A stretch of DNA of 15,632 nucleotides from DATIKM01 sp035477595 (GTDB lineage: Bacteria; Armatimonadota; Chthonomonadetes; Chthonomonadales; CAJBBX01). The notes below the pieces were generated by a model. It searched no databases. It saw only the letters and a list, made by a program, of their open reading frames with translations, and was not told where the DNA came from. The translations under genes and the position numbers were made by a program. This document shows positions 1-7,150 of the stretch, in pieces (within the stretch, counting starts at the first letter, position 1; each line of letters starts with the position of its first letter). Location: assembly GCA_035477595.1 (NCBI GenBank), contig DATIKM010000168.1, positions 1-15,632 of the forward strand. Reading direction: 5' to 3'.

Positions 1-271
1 GGACGTAGTCGAACGGCACGTCCTTGTGGAACAGGTCGCTCATGGAGTTGACGAACACCACCTGCGGCGCGCTCCACCGGAGCGGCTCCTCGAGGCGGTC
101 GGGTTGCAGGCTGAGGGCGAACCCGTTGCGGTAGGCGGCGCGGCCCATCGCCTGCAGACGCCGCGCCATGCGCTCGGCGTAGCAGTGCATGCATCCCGGG
201 CTGACCTTCGTGCATCCCGTGACGGGGTTCCAGGTGGCCCCGGTCCACTCTATGGCTGAGCGGAGACCCAT
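1..271 (-). CDS. DUF5131 / phage Gp37-Gp68-like three-Cys-motif protein, N-terminal part
   Basis: This gene starts at an ATG at 271 and runs off the left edge, so only about 90 residues are visible. The N-terminus reads MGLRSAIEWTGATWNPVTGC, followed by a Cys cluster C20-x6-C27-x2-C30 (GCTKVSPGCMHCYAE) and later the motif NSMSDLFH near residues 75-82. The IEWT..TWNP..GC..VS.GC..CYA pattern and MSDLFH are hallmarks of DUF5131, annotated as phage Gp37/Gp68 family. The Cys cluster resembles a radical SAM cluster, but the biochemical activity is not established to my knowledge. The start lies inside the last codons of the TcmP gene (22-base overlap, different frame), with only a weak Shine-Dalgarno, which suggests translational coupling. 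Families of this kind are known to occur paired with TcmP, as here. Family call is secure; function is unknown; the C-terminal part is outside the window. Confidence 0.9.
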   Translation of the reverse strand, partial: MGLRSAIEWTGATWNPVTGCTKVSPGCMHCYAERMARRLQAMGRAAYRNGFALSLQPDRLEEPLRWSAPQVVFVNSMSDLFHKDVPFDYV

Positions 272-1353
272 CGGATCACTGTTCCAACTGGGAAGGTGCC
301 TCGCGTGCGAGTGCTACCATCGGCCCTTCTTGGCTCCACTGCAATGCGACCCTCACGTTCCAGTTCCTTCAGAGCAGCTCCGCAATGCTTGGCCAGATAA
401 GCGGTCTGGTCTACCACGAACTCCCTTACGCACTCGGCGTGCACATGCGTCCCATCGCCGTAGCGCTTCCGCAGTAGCAGCGCGACCTCCCCGGCCGGAT
501 CCTGATTGAAGAGCACCAACTGATCAGGGTTCGTGGCATCGGAGAAGGCGAAGCTCCCACTTGGATCGACCCTCCACATCGCCTCCTTCATCTTCTCGTG
601 GCCGAGTGAGTGGTTGGTCGCGAAGTACAGGTAGTAGACCCTCCGGTCGCGCTTATCACGCATCCCGAACATGCGCACAAAGCGGGCTACTCCAGTTAGC
701 GACTTGGCGTACCAGTCCCTCAGACCGTCCACATCCAGATCGGCTATCCGTACCATGTCCTGCGCCGATCTGACGCCAAGGACTTCCCGAATATGGTGCG
801 TTACCTTGGTGCCTGAGGAAGTCTTGAAGCGGTTGATCGAGTCAACCATGAAACTCACGAGCACCTCTGCCTTGGGTCTCCTGAGCAGCCGCTCAATCAC
901 ATGAAACGGTACGCCGCTGATGCCGAACGGATCGATGAAGGCGAAAGCCGCGCCGAGCGGAGGCGCCCCCTCGCCGCATTCATTGAGGGTGCGATCGATC
1001 AGCCGATCGAAGCGCCCAAGCTCCGTGTGCACCCGAAAGGCCGAAGGGTAGCTAGCGCCAGACAGCTCCTTCCGTAGGTTCTCGACCCGGCGGTCATCCT
1101 CATCGATGAACCAGAAATCGATGTGCCTGTCGGCGAGCTTTACGTGTCCAGCAGCGGTCTCTAGCGCGATGAGCGGAGAGCCAGGCTCTCCACCGCTGTA
1201 CCGACCCGGGCCTGCGAATCCATCGATGTAGAGGATGCGCCCCTGCACCTTCGCCACGATGGGGAACCACGCTCCGAGGTACCGCCGCAGGATCTCGTGC
1301 TTCGCTGCAGTGTGTGGCTGTAGGGGCCACATGGTTTCCTTTGGGGTTGCCAT
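250..1353 (-). CDS. tcmP: Three-Cys-motif partner protein TcmP
   Basis: This 367-residue protein matches the TcmP family, named for its regular pairing with three-Cys-motif proteins such as the one it overlaps at 250-271. Visible landmarks are WPLQPHTAAKHEILRRYL near the N-terminus, DGFAGPGRY at 44-52 and FIDPFG at 139-144, which together look like a Rossmann-type nucleotide or SAM-binding fold, and MKEAMWRVDP at 255-264. The last 70 residues resemble a winged-helix domain (ALKELEREGRI). The methyltransferase-like fold is inference from motif shape; the family's reaction is not known to me. I chose ATG 1353 (AGGAG two bases upstream). ATG 1332, with AAGGA six bases upstream and beginning MWPLQPH, is an equally good start. 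The frame stays open upstream to 1542, but that sequence is not family-like. Base composition is visibly less GC-rich than the neighbours, which hints at transfer. Confidence 0.9.
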   Translation of the reverse strand: MATPKETMWPLQPHTAAKHEILRRYLGAWFPIVAKVQGRILYIDGFAGPGRYSGGEPGSPLIALETAAGHVKLADRHIDFWFIDEDDRRVENLRKELSGASYPSAFRVHTELGRFDRLIDRTLNECGEGAPPLGAAFAFIDPFGISGVPFHVIERLLRRPKAEVLVSFMVDSINRFKTSSGTKVTHHIREVLGVRSAQDMVRIADLDVDGLRDWYAKSLTGVARFVRMFGMRDKRDRRVYYLYFATNHSLGHEKMKEAMWRVDPSGSFAFSDATNPDQLVLFNQDPAGEVALLLRKRYGDGTHVHAECVREFVVDQTAYLAKHCGAALKELEREGRIAVEPRRADGSTRTRGTFPVGTVIRWVSAQP

Positions 1354-1599
1354 TGCTCCTGCGCTCCCGGTCGATCTGTGGCTGAGGGCGGGTTGAGGCA
1401 AGTGCTGCGAGTGCCAGCCACCTGACGGCACTGGACCGCCGCGCACCCGATGGTGTTGCGACACTCCATGCGGGACAACCTGCACTCCTCTGCATCTTGT
1501 CGGCGAGCTTGATGCGCCCATGTTCCCGCCCGTCACCCCCACGCCACCCCCGCACCACCCCTTGCACGACCAACTCCGACGCGTCGGCCGTCGCCTTCA
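1354..1599. other. Intergenic stretch upstream of tcmP, no gene recognised
   Basis: No frame here encodes a protein I recognise. The stretch separates the tcmP start from the remnant of a beta-helix gene. It presumably holds the tcmP promoter, but I found no convincing -35/-10 pair. The junction between the transferred module and the older sequence should lie in this interval, since composition becomes more GC-rich beyond about 1530. Confidence 0.4.
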
Positions 1600-1895
1600 C
1601 GCCCGGGGTGCGACTCCGGCGGTCCCTCCAGCGACACGTTGCGGAAGACGATGTTGCGTATGCGGCCCGGAGTTTGCTTCTTCGCCCAGGGCGTGGGGTG
1701 CGGGTTCAGCTCGACGAAGAACGCCTGCCCCTCGTGGCGGATGCGCACGTTCTCGAAGAGCACGTCATCCATAGCCATGCCTACGGCCGGCTGCACACTG
1801 ATGGCAGGGCAGGCGGGGTCCGTGTAGTGGAGGACGTCGATGTCGCGGAAGACCATCCGACGCATGGCGCTCGCCACCCAAACACCAATAGTGTG
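1600..1895 (-). pseudogene. Remnant of a right-handed beta-helix (GH28/pectate-lyase-like) protein
   Basis: About 95 residues on the minus strand read like the C-terminal coils of a secreted beta-helix carbohydrate-active protein. Successive rungs are visible: RRMVFRDIDVLHY, then AISVQP, MDDVLFENVRI, FFVELNP and RIRNIVFRNVSLEGP. The recurring xxDVxFENVRI / IRNIxFRNV pattern is typical of endo-polygalacturonase-like and related parallel beta-helices. The frame has no family-like N-terminus: above about 1895 it degenerates into Arg/Ala-rich sequence. After ESHPG (about 1600) it again loses family character, with a stop at 1533-1535. No start codon or ribosome-binding site precedes it. I read it as a gene broken at both ends, perhaps by arrival of the neighbouring tcmP module. 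The exact GH family is uncertain. Confidence 0.65.
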
Positions 1896-2081
1896 GGCGC
1901 GCGTCGCTCGGTCCTCGCGACCTCCACGCGCCCCCTGCGCGCCGCCGCCGCAGGTGCCAGGCGCCGTCGCGCCGAAACTGCCCGGACGCGGCCGCGCGCG
2001 GCGTCGGCGCTGCAGCGCGATCGATCGATCGTCGGCTCCGGCGCGAGCGCGGGAAGCGCGCCGAATGGAGGAGGGCAATCG
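1896..2081. other. Intergenic stretch upstream of the 69-residue gene
   Basis: No protein is recognised in any frame. It contains a 14-base run of overlapping GATC sites (2018-2031) and, at its right end, the ribosome-binding site of the small plus-strand gene. No clear promoter is visible. Confidence 0.35.
2067..2075 (+). promoter_or_regulatory. Strong Shine-Dalgarno for the 69-residue small protein
   Basis: The sequence GGAGGAGGG lies six bases before ATG 2082. It decides the start of the small gene, because the same frame is open much further upstream without family-like sequence. Confidence 0.75.
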
Positions 2082-2291
2082 ATGAACCGTGGTGGGTTCT
2101 CGTGGAAGCGCCTGCTGGGCATCTCGGCCGCCAAGTCGCGCATCTCGCGCCGCATCGGCATCCCCCTGACGCGCAGCGGGCGCGAGCGCAAGCTCGGCCG
2201 CATGATCACGCGCGGCAACTGCCTGGTGGCGGCGGCGCTCTACGTGGGCGCGCCCGCGGGGATCGCCCTGCTCGTCGCCACCCTTACGTAG
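2082..2291 (+). CDS. Small basic protein with one C-terminal membrane segment, unknown function
   Basis: The 69-residue product begins MNRGGFSWKRLLGISAAKSR and continues through a Ser/Arg/Lys-rich stretch (IGIPLTRSGRERKLGR, residues 25-40). It ends in a hydrophobic segment (about 47-68) that could span a membrane. The GGFSWKR..GI..AK..ISR..GIPLTRSGR pattern resembles short conserved hypothetical proteins I have seen in other bacterial genomes. That is recollection, not a search result. The gene is supported by an excellent ribosome-binding site six bases before the ATG and by low-complexity-free, conserved-looking sequence. The basic N-terminal half might bind nucleic acid or acidic lipid, but that is only inference. 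Its neighbours (a decayed beta-helix fragment and an AGE epimerase 271 bases downstream) do not indicate a role. Confidence 0.75.
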   Translation: MNRGGFSWKRLLGISAAKSRISRRIGIPLTRSGRERKLGRMITRGNCLVAAALYVGAPAGIALLVATLT

Positions 2292-2562
2292 CAGGCGGCG
2301 GGGTGAGCGGGACCACCGCCATCTGCCGCCGGTAACCGGCCGCGTTTCGCCACTGGTGTGAGGTTGGCGCGACGAAGGTAACCGCGCGTCTCCGCCGAAC
2401 CCGCATGCAACCGCTTCGCAGGAGGCTTCCCGTGCCCTTCGCCATCTGCTCCAGCACCTTCGCGGCGGCGCCTGGCCCGTGCACTGCCGCGCTTCGCGCG
2501 ATCGTCTCGCGCAGCACGGGCGCGCCATCCGCGCCTGCCCTGGCCGTCGGAGGTCCGGCCTC

Positions 2563-3729
2563 ATGAGCGCGCAGAGCGTGGACCTCGGCTGGTTCGGGCC
2601 GCACATGCTGCAGGAGGTGCTCCCGCGGTGGATCGAGGAGGCCGTCACGCCATCGGGGATATTCCACACGACGCTCGACCGCGGTTGGCGCCGGACGGGT
2701 GACGGCAGCGGCACGCTCGTCTCGCAGGCGCGCGTCGTCCACAACTTCGCAGCGGGATGGCGGCTCACGGGCGAGGAGCGGTACCGGGACGCGGTGCGGC
2801 TGGGCGCCCGCGCGCTCGCCGAGCGGTTCCGGGATCGGGAGGAGGGAGGGTTCTTCTGGTCCTGCGACGCCGAGGGCCGGCCGGTCGACACGCGCAAGGA
2901 CTCCTACGGCCACGCCTTCGCCCTGTTCGGGCTGGCCCACGCATTGGGCGTGGAGCGCGAGCCCGCGATCGCCGACGCGGCGGAGGAGGCGCGCTCCACC
3001 CTTCGCGACCGGCTGACGGACGACCACGGCGGGCTCGTTCTGCTGCTCGACCGGCGGTTCGGCGGGGCACCGGAGCGTCGCTCACAGAACCCGATGATGC
3101 ACGCATTCGAGGCGCTGCTCGCGGCCGCCGAGCGCGGCGGGCTGGAGGGCGCGCTCGTCGAGGCGGAGCGCGTGGGGCGCTTCGTCCTGTCGCTCCCAAG
3201 GGGACCGGCGGGCGCGCTGTTCGAGTTCTATGATCGCGACTGGAACCCCCTGCCCGCAGCGGAGGGCGGCCGCATCGACGTCGGGCACCAGTTCGAGTGG
3301 GCCTGGCTCCTCTCCGAGGGCGTGCGGCTCGGGCTTCCCGCGGCGTGGCTGGGGGAGGCGCAGCGCCTGCTCGACGTGGGGCTCCGCCACGGGATCGATC
3401 CGGACGGCGGCGTGCGCTTTGCGCTCGACCCCGAGCTGCTGCCCACCTCCCACGGGCTCGGGTGGTGGGAGCAGTGCGAGGGCATCCGCGCCCTGCTCCG
3501 CTTCGCCGGCGAGCACGGTCGTGCCGATGCGGCGCCGCGCCTCGCGCGCCTGACGGCCCTGGCGCGCGAGCGGTTTGTCGACCCCGAGCATGGCGGATGG
3601 TTCATGCGGGTCGAGCCCGACGGGCAGGTGCCGGACACCTCGAAGGGCACCCACTGGAAGGTGGACTACCACGTCGTGGGAATGTGCGTGGAGGGCGTCC
3701 GGCAGGCGGAGCGAGCCTCAGCCGCCTGA
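2563..3729 (+). CDS. N-acylglucosamine 2-epimerase (AGE) family sugar epimerase/isomerase
   Basis: The 388-residue length and motifs fit the AGE superfamily, cytosolic (alpha/alpha)6-barrel enzymes that epimerise or isomerise sugars (GlcNAc/ManNAc, cellobiose, mannose/fructose). Expected active-site landmarks are present: R57 and H60 (SQARVVHNFA), H180 (NPMMHAFEA), H242 with E245 (GHQFEWAWLL), the WWEQCEG block at 301-307, and W365/H370 (THWKVDYHVVG). No signal peptide is visible. The start at 2563 has GGAGGT eight bases upstream. The 3' end overlaps the facing secreted TlpA-like gene by 12 bases, so the two are convergent with no room for a separate terminator. The neighbouring GH42 beta-galactosidase suggests a sugar-catabolic setting. 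Substrate cannot be told from sequence alone; mannose isomerase and cellobiose 2-epimerase are both possible. Confidence 0.9.
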   Translation: MSAQSVDLGWFGPHMLQEVLPRWIEEAVTPSGIFHTTLDRGWRRTGDGSGTLVSQARVVHNFAAGWRLTGEERYRDAVRLGARALAERFRDREEGGFFWSCDAEGRPVDTRKDSYGHAFALFGLAHALGVEREPAIADAAEEARSTLRDRLTDDHGGLVLLLDRRFGGAPERRSQNPMMHAFEALLAAAERGGLEGALVEAERVGRFVLSLPRGPAGALFEFYDRDWNPLPAAEGGRIDVGHQFEWAWLLSEGVRLGLPAAWLGEAQRLLDVGLRHGIDPDGGVRFALDPELLPTSHGLGWWEQCEGIRALLRFAGEHGRADAAPRLARLTALARERFVDPEHGGWFMRVEPDGQVPDTSKGTHWKVDYHVVGMCVEGVRQAERASAA

Positions 3730-5049
3730 GCGCTCGACCTCGCGGAGCAGCCTGTCGATGCGCGCAGCCTGATCCTCGACGCGGGCGCCCGGCTGGAGGC
3801 CGTTGAGGTCGACGCGCCCATCCGCGTCGATCAGAGTGAGGTGCGGAAGCGAGCGGACGCCGTAGTCCGGGTTGCGGCCGTCCTGCCGGGTGATCAGCAC
3901 GGTGAAGGTCGCGCCGAGGCGCTCCATGTAGCCTTCCATGGAGCGGCCGGAGGCGGCGGGGTCGCCGGGAAGCGCTGCCGCCAAGGCGCCTCGCCACCTA
4001 CCACGCGGGCTCGTGACCGCCACCACCTCGAACGGGCGGCCGCGGAAGCGCTGCGCGAGGTCCCTAAGCTGCGGGAAGGCGTCGACGCTGGGCTGGCTCC
4101 AGGTGGCCCAGAACCAGAGCGCCACCACCTTGCCGCGCAGGTCTGCCAGCCGGCGGATGCGCGGTTGCGAGGACCAGAGCACGTCCAGCGCGGGGGCGCG
4201 CGCGCCGACCAGACGGCCCAGCGCTGCCGGCCCAGTCATCCGCGCGGCCTCATCCGAGAGCCGCTGGCGGAGGGCGGGCGTTCCGCGAGCGGCGCCGGCA
4301 GCCCGGCGGAGCGCCGTGGCGATCGCGCGGCGGGCGGGCTCGCGCAGATGGTCGCCCTCGGGCAGACGACCATCGACCGCCTCCCATACGCCCGCGAGCC
4401 GCCTCGCAGCCTCCGGCGGCACGCCGGGCCGCACCGCGCCGACCAGCCGCGTGAGGGCCGGCACCCAATCGGCGTGCCCCTCGTCCACGCGCTCAGCGGC
4501 CCCTGAGAGTGCGCTCAAAGCGGGGTCCGCGGCGGCGCCGCTCAGGACCGCGGGCGCGCCGGGGTGCGCGAGGGCCGCCTCGAGGAGACGTCGCAGCGCG
4601 GACGGGTCCGGCGCAGCCTCCGGCCCCTGCAGCGCCAGAGCTACCCGCGCGAAGGCGCGCTCGGCGTCGCGCGCGGGCGCATCGGGCTGCATGGCGTCCA
4701 GCCGCGCGGCGAGGCGGTCCCGCACGGCGGGGCTCCGGCCCAAGCCCGCCACGGCGAGCCGCAGCGCGTCGCCTGCCTCCAAGGTGGCAAAGGGCAGGCC
4801 GGACACGGCTTCCTCAATGGCGGCGAGGCGCCGCGCATCGTAGTCGGGGCTCGCGCGGTCAATCCGGTCGAAGGCAGCCTGGAAGCGCGAGATGGCCGCC
4901 GCAACCGGGTCGGCTCCGTGCGCAATCGGCGCCGCGACCGGGTCGGCTCCGTGCGCAATCGGCGCCGCGACCAGGTCGGCTCCGTGCGCGATGGCCGGAA
5001 GGCAGGCCATCGCGAATGAAGCGACGGCCACCCGGAACAGGAGCCTCAC
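3718..5049 (-). CDS. Secreted protein with helical region and C-terminal TlpA-like thioredoxin fold lacking CxxC
   Basis: The product has 443 residues. A GTG start at 5049 is chosen because AGGAGG sits four bases upstream and the sequence then reads as a signal peptide (residues 1-21, cleavage likely after AIA). Residues 22-52 are three copies of an 11-residue unit (IAHGADPVAAP). Residues 55-275 are Ala/Arg-rich and predicted helical, with no family I recognise. Residues 280-440 form a TlpA/redoxin-type thioredoxin domain: VGARAPALDV, LRGKVVALWFWATW, the FEVVAV strand, and the cis-proline loop SLPHLTLID (P402). At the active site, where WATWCxPC is expected, it reads WATWSQPS (S318, S321), so both redox cysteines are absent and oxidoreductase activity is unlikely. 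It follows the GH42 gene by 32 bases and is probably co-transcribed. The role is unknown; a binding or chaperone-like function is one possibility. Confidence 0.8.
   Translation of the reverse strand: MRLLFRVAVASFAMACLPAIAHGADLVAAPIAHGADPVAAPIAHGADPVAAAISRFQAAFDRIDRASPDYDARRLAAIEEAVSGLPFATLEAGDALRLAVAGLGRSPAVRDRLAARLDAMQPDAPARDAERAFARVALALQGPEAAPDPSALRRLLEAALAHPGAPAVLSGAAADPALSALSGAAERVDEGHADWVPALTRLVGAVRPGVPPEAARRLAGVWEAVDGRLPEGDHLREPARRAIATALRRAAGAARGTPALRQRLSDEAARMTGPAALGRLVGARAPALDVLWSSQPRIRRLADLRGKVVALWFWATWSQPSVDAFPQLRDLAQRFRGRPFEVVAVTSPRGRWRGALAAALPGDPAASGRSMEGYMERLGATFTVLITRQDGRNPDYGVRSLPHLTLIDADGRVDLNGLQPGARVEDQAARIDRLLREVERSGG
4898..4996 (-). repeat. Three tandem 33-bp repeats inside the secreted TlpA-like gene
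   Basis: Three head-to-tail 33-base units (4898-4930, 4931-4963, 4964-4996) differ at only a few bases. They are in frame and encode three copies of an 11-residue unit, about IAHGADPVAAP, directly after the signal peptide core. Because the unit length is a multiple of three, copy-number change would preserve the frame. The near identity at DNA level points to recent expansion by slippage or recombination. Confidence 0.95.
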
Positions 5050-5059
5050 GTTCCCTCCT

Positions 5060-5079
5060 CGGCGCCCGGCCGGGCGCCG
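5060..5079 (-). promoter_or_regulatory. Perfect 20-bp GC palindrome between GH42 and TlpA-like genes
   Basis: The 20 bases centred on CCGGCCGG are a perfect inverted repeat lying between the GH42 stop (5082) and the Shine-Dalgarno (5054-5059) of the next gene. In RNA it could form a stable hairpin abutting the ribosome-binding site, and so modulate translation or mRNA stability of the downstream gene. No U-tract follows, so it does not look like an intrinsic terminator. The regulatory role is inference. Confidence 0.5.
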
Positions 5080-5081
5080 GA

Positions 5082-7049
5082 TCAGCCGGTTCGGCGGTAG
5101 ACGCCCACCGCGTAGGGCGGGAGGTCGATCGCGCCGCCGCACGGCGCCGGCCCGAGCAGCGTCTCCAGGCGCCAGGGCGCGGGCGCCGTGGCGGGAGCCG
5201 CCAGTTGGTTCACGACGAAGAGCACGCGCTCGCCCGGCTTCTCGCGCCACTGCATGTCCACCCCATCCGGCGGGCGGGCGCCCGGCTCGATGCCGGCCGC
5301 GGACAGGATGGCAGGCATCAGCGCGTCGTAGAGAGCCGGTTCGCCGTACACCCCGAACGTGAAGACCGTGCCCTCGCCAAACCGGTTCCGCACGATCGCG
5401 GGCTCCGATGTGAAGTGGCCGTCCGCGTAGGTGGCGATCGGCTCGGCGCCGCGCGGCACGAGGGCGTCCGCCCACACACTGGCCGTGAACTCCGCGTCGC
5501 CCGCCCGCACCCTGACCTCGCGCCTGCCCAAGGGCGCGTAGTCGTCCACCTCCACGCCGGCAGCCTCTGCGAGCAGCGTGGGGAGCGGCTGCGGCCGGCA
5601 GGTGTTGCAGGCGTCCTTAACCCCGGTTCGGGGGCTGAGGACCAGCGTGCCGCCCTGGCGGACGTAGGCCGTGAGGCGCGCCGCGTCCTCCTCGGTCAGC
5701 ACGTACCACGAGGGCGCGCAGACCACCCGGTAGTCCTCCAGATCGGCGCCGAGCGCGACGATGTCCACCCCGAGCCCCTGGCGCCGGAGCGCGTTGTAAT
5801 ATCGCCGGGTCTGCTCCCACCAGCCGAGACCATCCACCTGCGGCTGGATCTTCAGCGCCCAGTTCTGCTCGTAGGAGTTGAGCACCGCGACCTGCGCGCG
5901 AGCCTCCGTGCCGTCGAGGACCGGCGCCAGCGCCGCCATCTCGCGCGCGAACTGCGCGATCTCGCGGTGGCGCCGGCGCGGCTGGCCGTCATGGTTCAGG
6001 ATGCCATGCCAGTACTGCTCGGTGCCGTAGAGGCACGAGCGCCAGCGGAAGTAGACCACGGTGTCGGCGCCGTGGGCCACGGCCTGCCACGACCAGGCCC
6101 GCACCTGCCCGTCCGCGGGGCGGGCCCCGATGCGGTCCCATCCCGGAATCCCGCTCTGCTCTTCCATGATCCAGAACGGCCTGCGCATCACGCCGCGCAT
6201 CACGTCGTGGGACATCGCCGGGTCCCTGTCGTCGTGCCAGTCGCCGCCCGGGTAGTTGTCCCACGCGATGAAGTCCAGGTCGGCGGCCAGGTCGAAGTAG
6301 TCCAGCGTGTCGTGCAGGCCCATCAGGTTGTGGGTCACGAAGCGGCCTGGCGAGTGCCGCCGCAGGATCTCCACCTGCTCGCGCTGGAACTCCACAGTGG
6401 TCTCCGAGGCGAACCGGCGCCAGTCCAGTTGGAGCGACGGGTTGTGAGCCTTGCCGCATCGGACCTCCCAGGGCAGGGGGATCTGCGACCAGCCGCTGTA
6501 CTCCTGGCTCCAGAAGACGGTGCCCCACGCCGCGTTCAGCGCGTCGAGCGTGCCGTAGCGCTCGCGCAGCCAGACGCGAAACCGCTCGGCGCAGCCGTCG
6601 CAGTAGCAGAGGTTCGCCTCAAACTCGTTGTCTGTCTGCCAGCCGATGACGCCGGGGTGCTGCCCGAAGTGGCGCGCCATGGCCTCCGTGATGCGGCGCG
6701 AGTAGTCGCGCATCGTCGGGTTGCCCATGCAGCGCTGCAGCCGTGTGCCGAACCCGAGCCGGTAGCGCCTCGCGTCTGCGGGGTAGAGGTCCGGATAGCG
6801 CTCATGCAGCCATGCAGGGGGCGTCGCGGTCGGGGTGCCGAGTACAACGACGATCCCCTCGGCCTGGAGCACGCCGATCGCCCTGTCGAGCCAGGCGAAG
6901 TCGTAGCGGCCCTCGACCGGCTCCAGGCGGCACCAGGCGAACTCGGCCAGGCGCACCACACTGAGGCCGGTCTCGCGCATGAGGCGCGCGTCCTGGGGCC
7001 AGCGGCTCTCCGGCCAGTGCTCGGGGTAGTAGTCGACGCCAACGCGCAT
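5082..7049 (-). CDS. GH42 family beta-galactosidase
   Basis: The product is 655 residues, the usual size for GH42, and lacks a signal peptide, so it should act in the cytoplasm on beta-galactosides delivered by transport. Residues 1-370 form the TIM barrel: YYPEHWPESRW (8-18), the acid/base in QTDNEFE (N141, E142), and the nucleophile in PFWIMEEQSG (most likely E296 by alignment with MEQ-type motifs). Cysteines C107, C148, C150 and C153 (LCYCDGC) match the zinc site known in several GH42 enzymes. A middle domain of the trimerisation type follows (YVRQGGTLVLSPRTG), then a short C-terminal beta domain. ATG 7049 is preceded by AGGAG eight bases upstream. It lies 101 bases downstream of proB and 32 bases upstream of the secreted TlpA-like gene. 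True substrates may include plant or microbial galactosides rather than lactose. Confidence 0.95.
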   Translation of the reverse strand: MRVGVDYYPEHWPESRWPQDARLMRETGLSVVRLAEFAWCRLEPVEGRYDFAWLDRAIGVLQAEGIVVVLGTPTATPPAWLHERYPDLYPADARRYRLGFGTRLQRCMGNPTMRDYSRRITEAMARHFGQHPGVIGWQTDNEFEANLCYCDGCAERFRVWLRERYGTLDALNAAWGTVFWSQEYSGWSQIPLPWEVRCGKAHNPSLQLDWRRFASETTVEFQREQVEILRRHSPGRFVTHNLMGLHDTLDYFDLAADLDFIAWDNYPGGDWHDDRDPAMSHDVMRGVMRRPFWIMEEQSGIPGWDRIGARPADGQVRAWSWQAVAHGADTVVYFRWRSCLYGTEQYWHGILNHDGQPRRRHREIAQFAREMAALAPVLDGTEARAQVAVLNSYEQNWALKIQPQVDGLGWWEQTRRYYNALRRQGLGVDIVALGADLEDYRVVCAPSWYVLTEEDAARLTAYVRQGGTLVLSPRTGVKDACNTCRPQPLPTLLAEAAGVEVDDYAPLGRREVRVRAGDAEFTASVWADALVPRGAEPIATYADGHFTSEPAIVRNRFGEGTVFTFGVYGEPALYDALMPAILSAAGIEPGARPPDGVDMQWREKPGERVLFVVNQLAAPATAPAPWRLETLLGPAPCGGAIDLPPYAVGVYRRTG

Positions 7050-7150
7050 GTTGCTGGCTCCTGGGCGGCTTGATCGGCGGCGCCCATCGGGTCGCCACGC
7101 TGCAGATGTTCCCCGCGCGCCCCTGCGGCTCCTGCGAATGGCGCCCGCGC

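Noticed and set aside
1127..1509. A 13-base direct repeat (TGTCGGCGAGCTT) at about 1127 in tcmP and at about 1497 upstream of it, considered as a possible insertion-site duplication
   Set aside because: The copies lie inside and just outside tcmP rather than flanking a discrete element, and surrounding bases do not match. Chance or minor similarity is enough.
2018..2031. A run of overlapping GATC sites, considered as an origin or methylation-control signal
   Set aside because: The run is only 14 bases with no DnaA boxes, AT-rich stretch or replication genes nearby. It is a simple tetranucleotide repeat.
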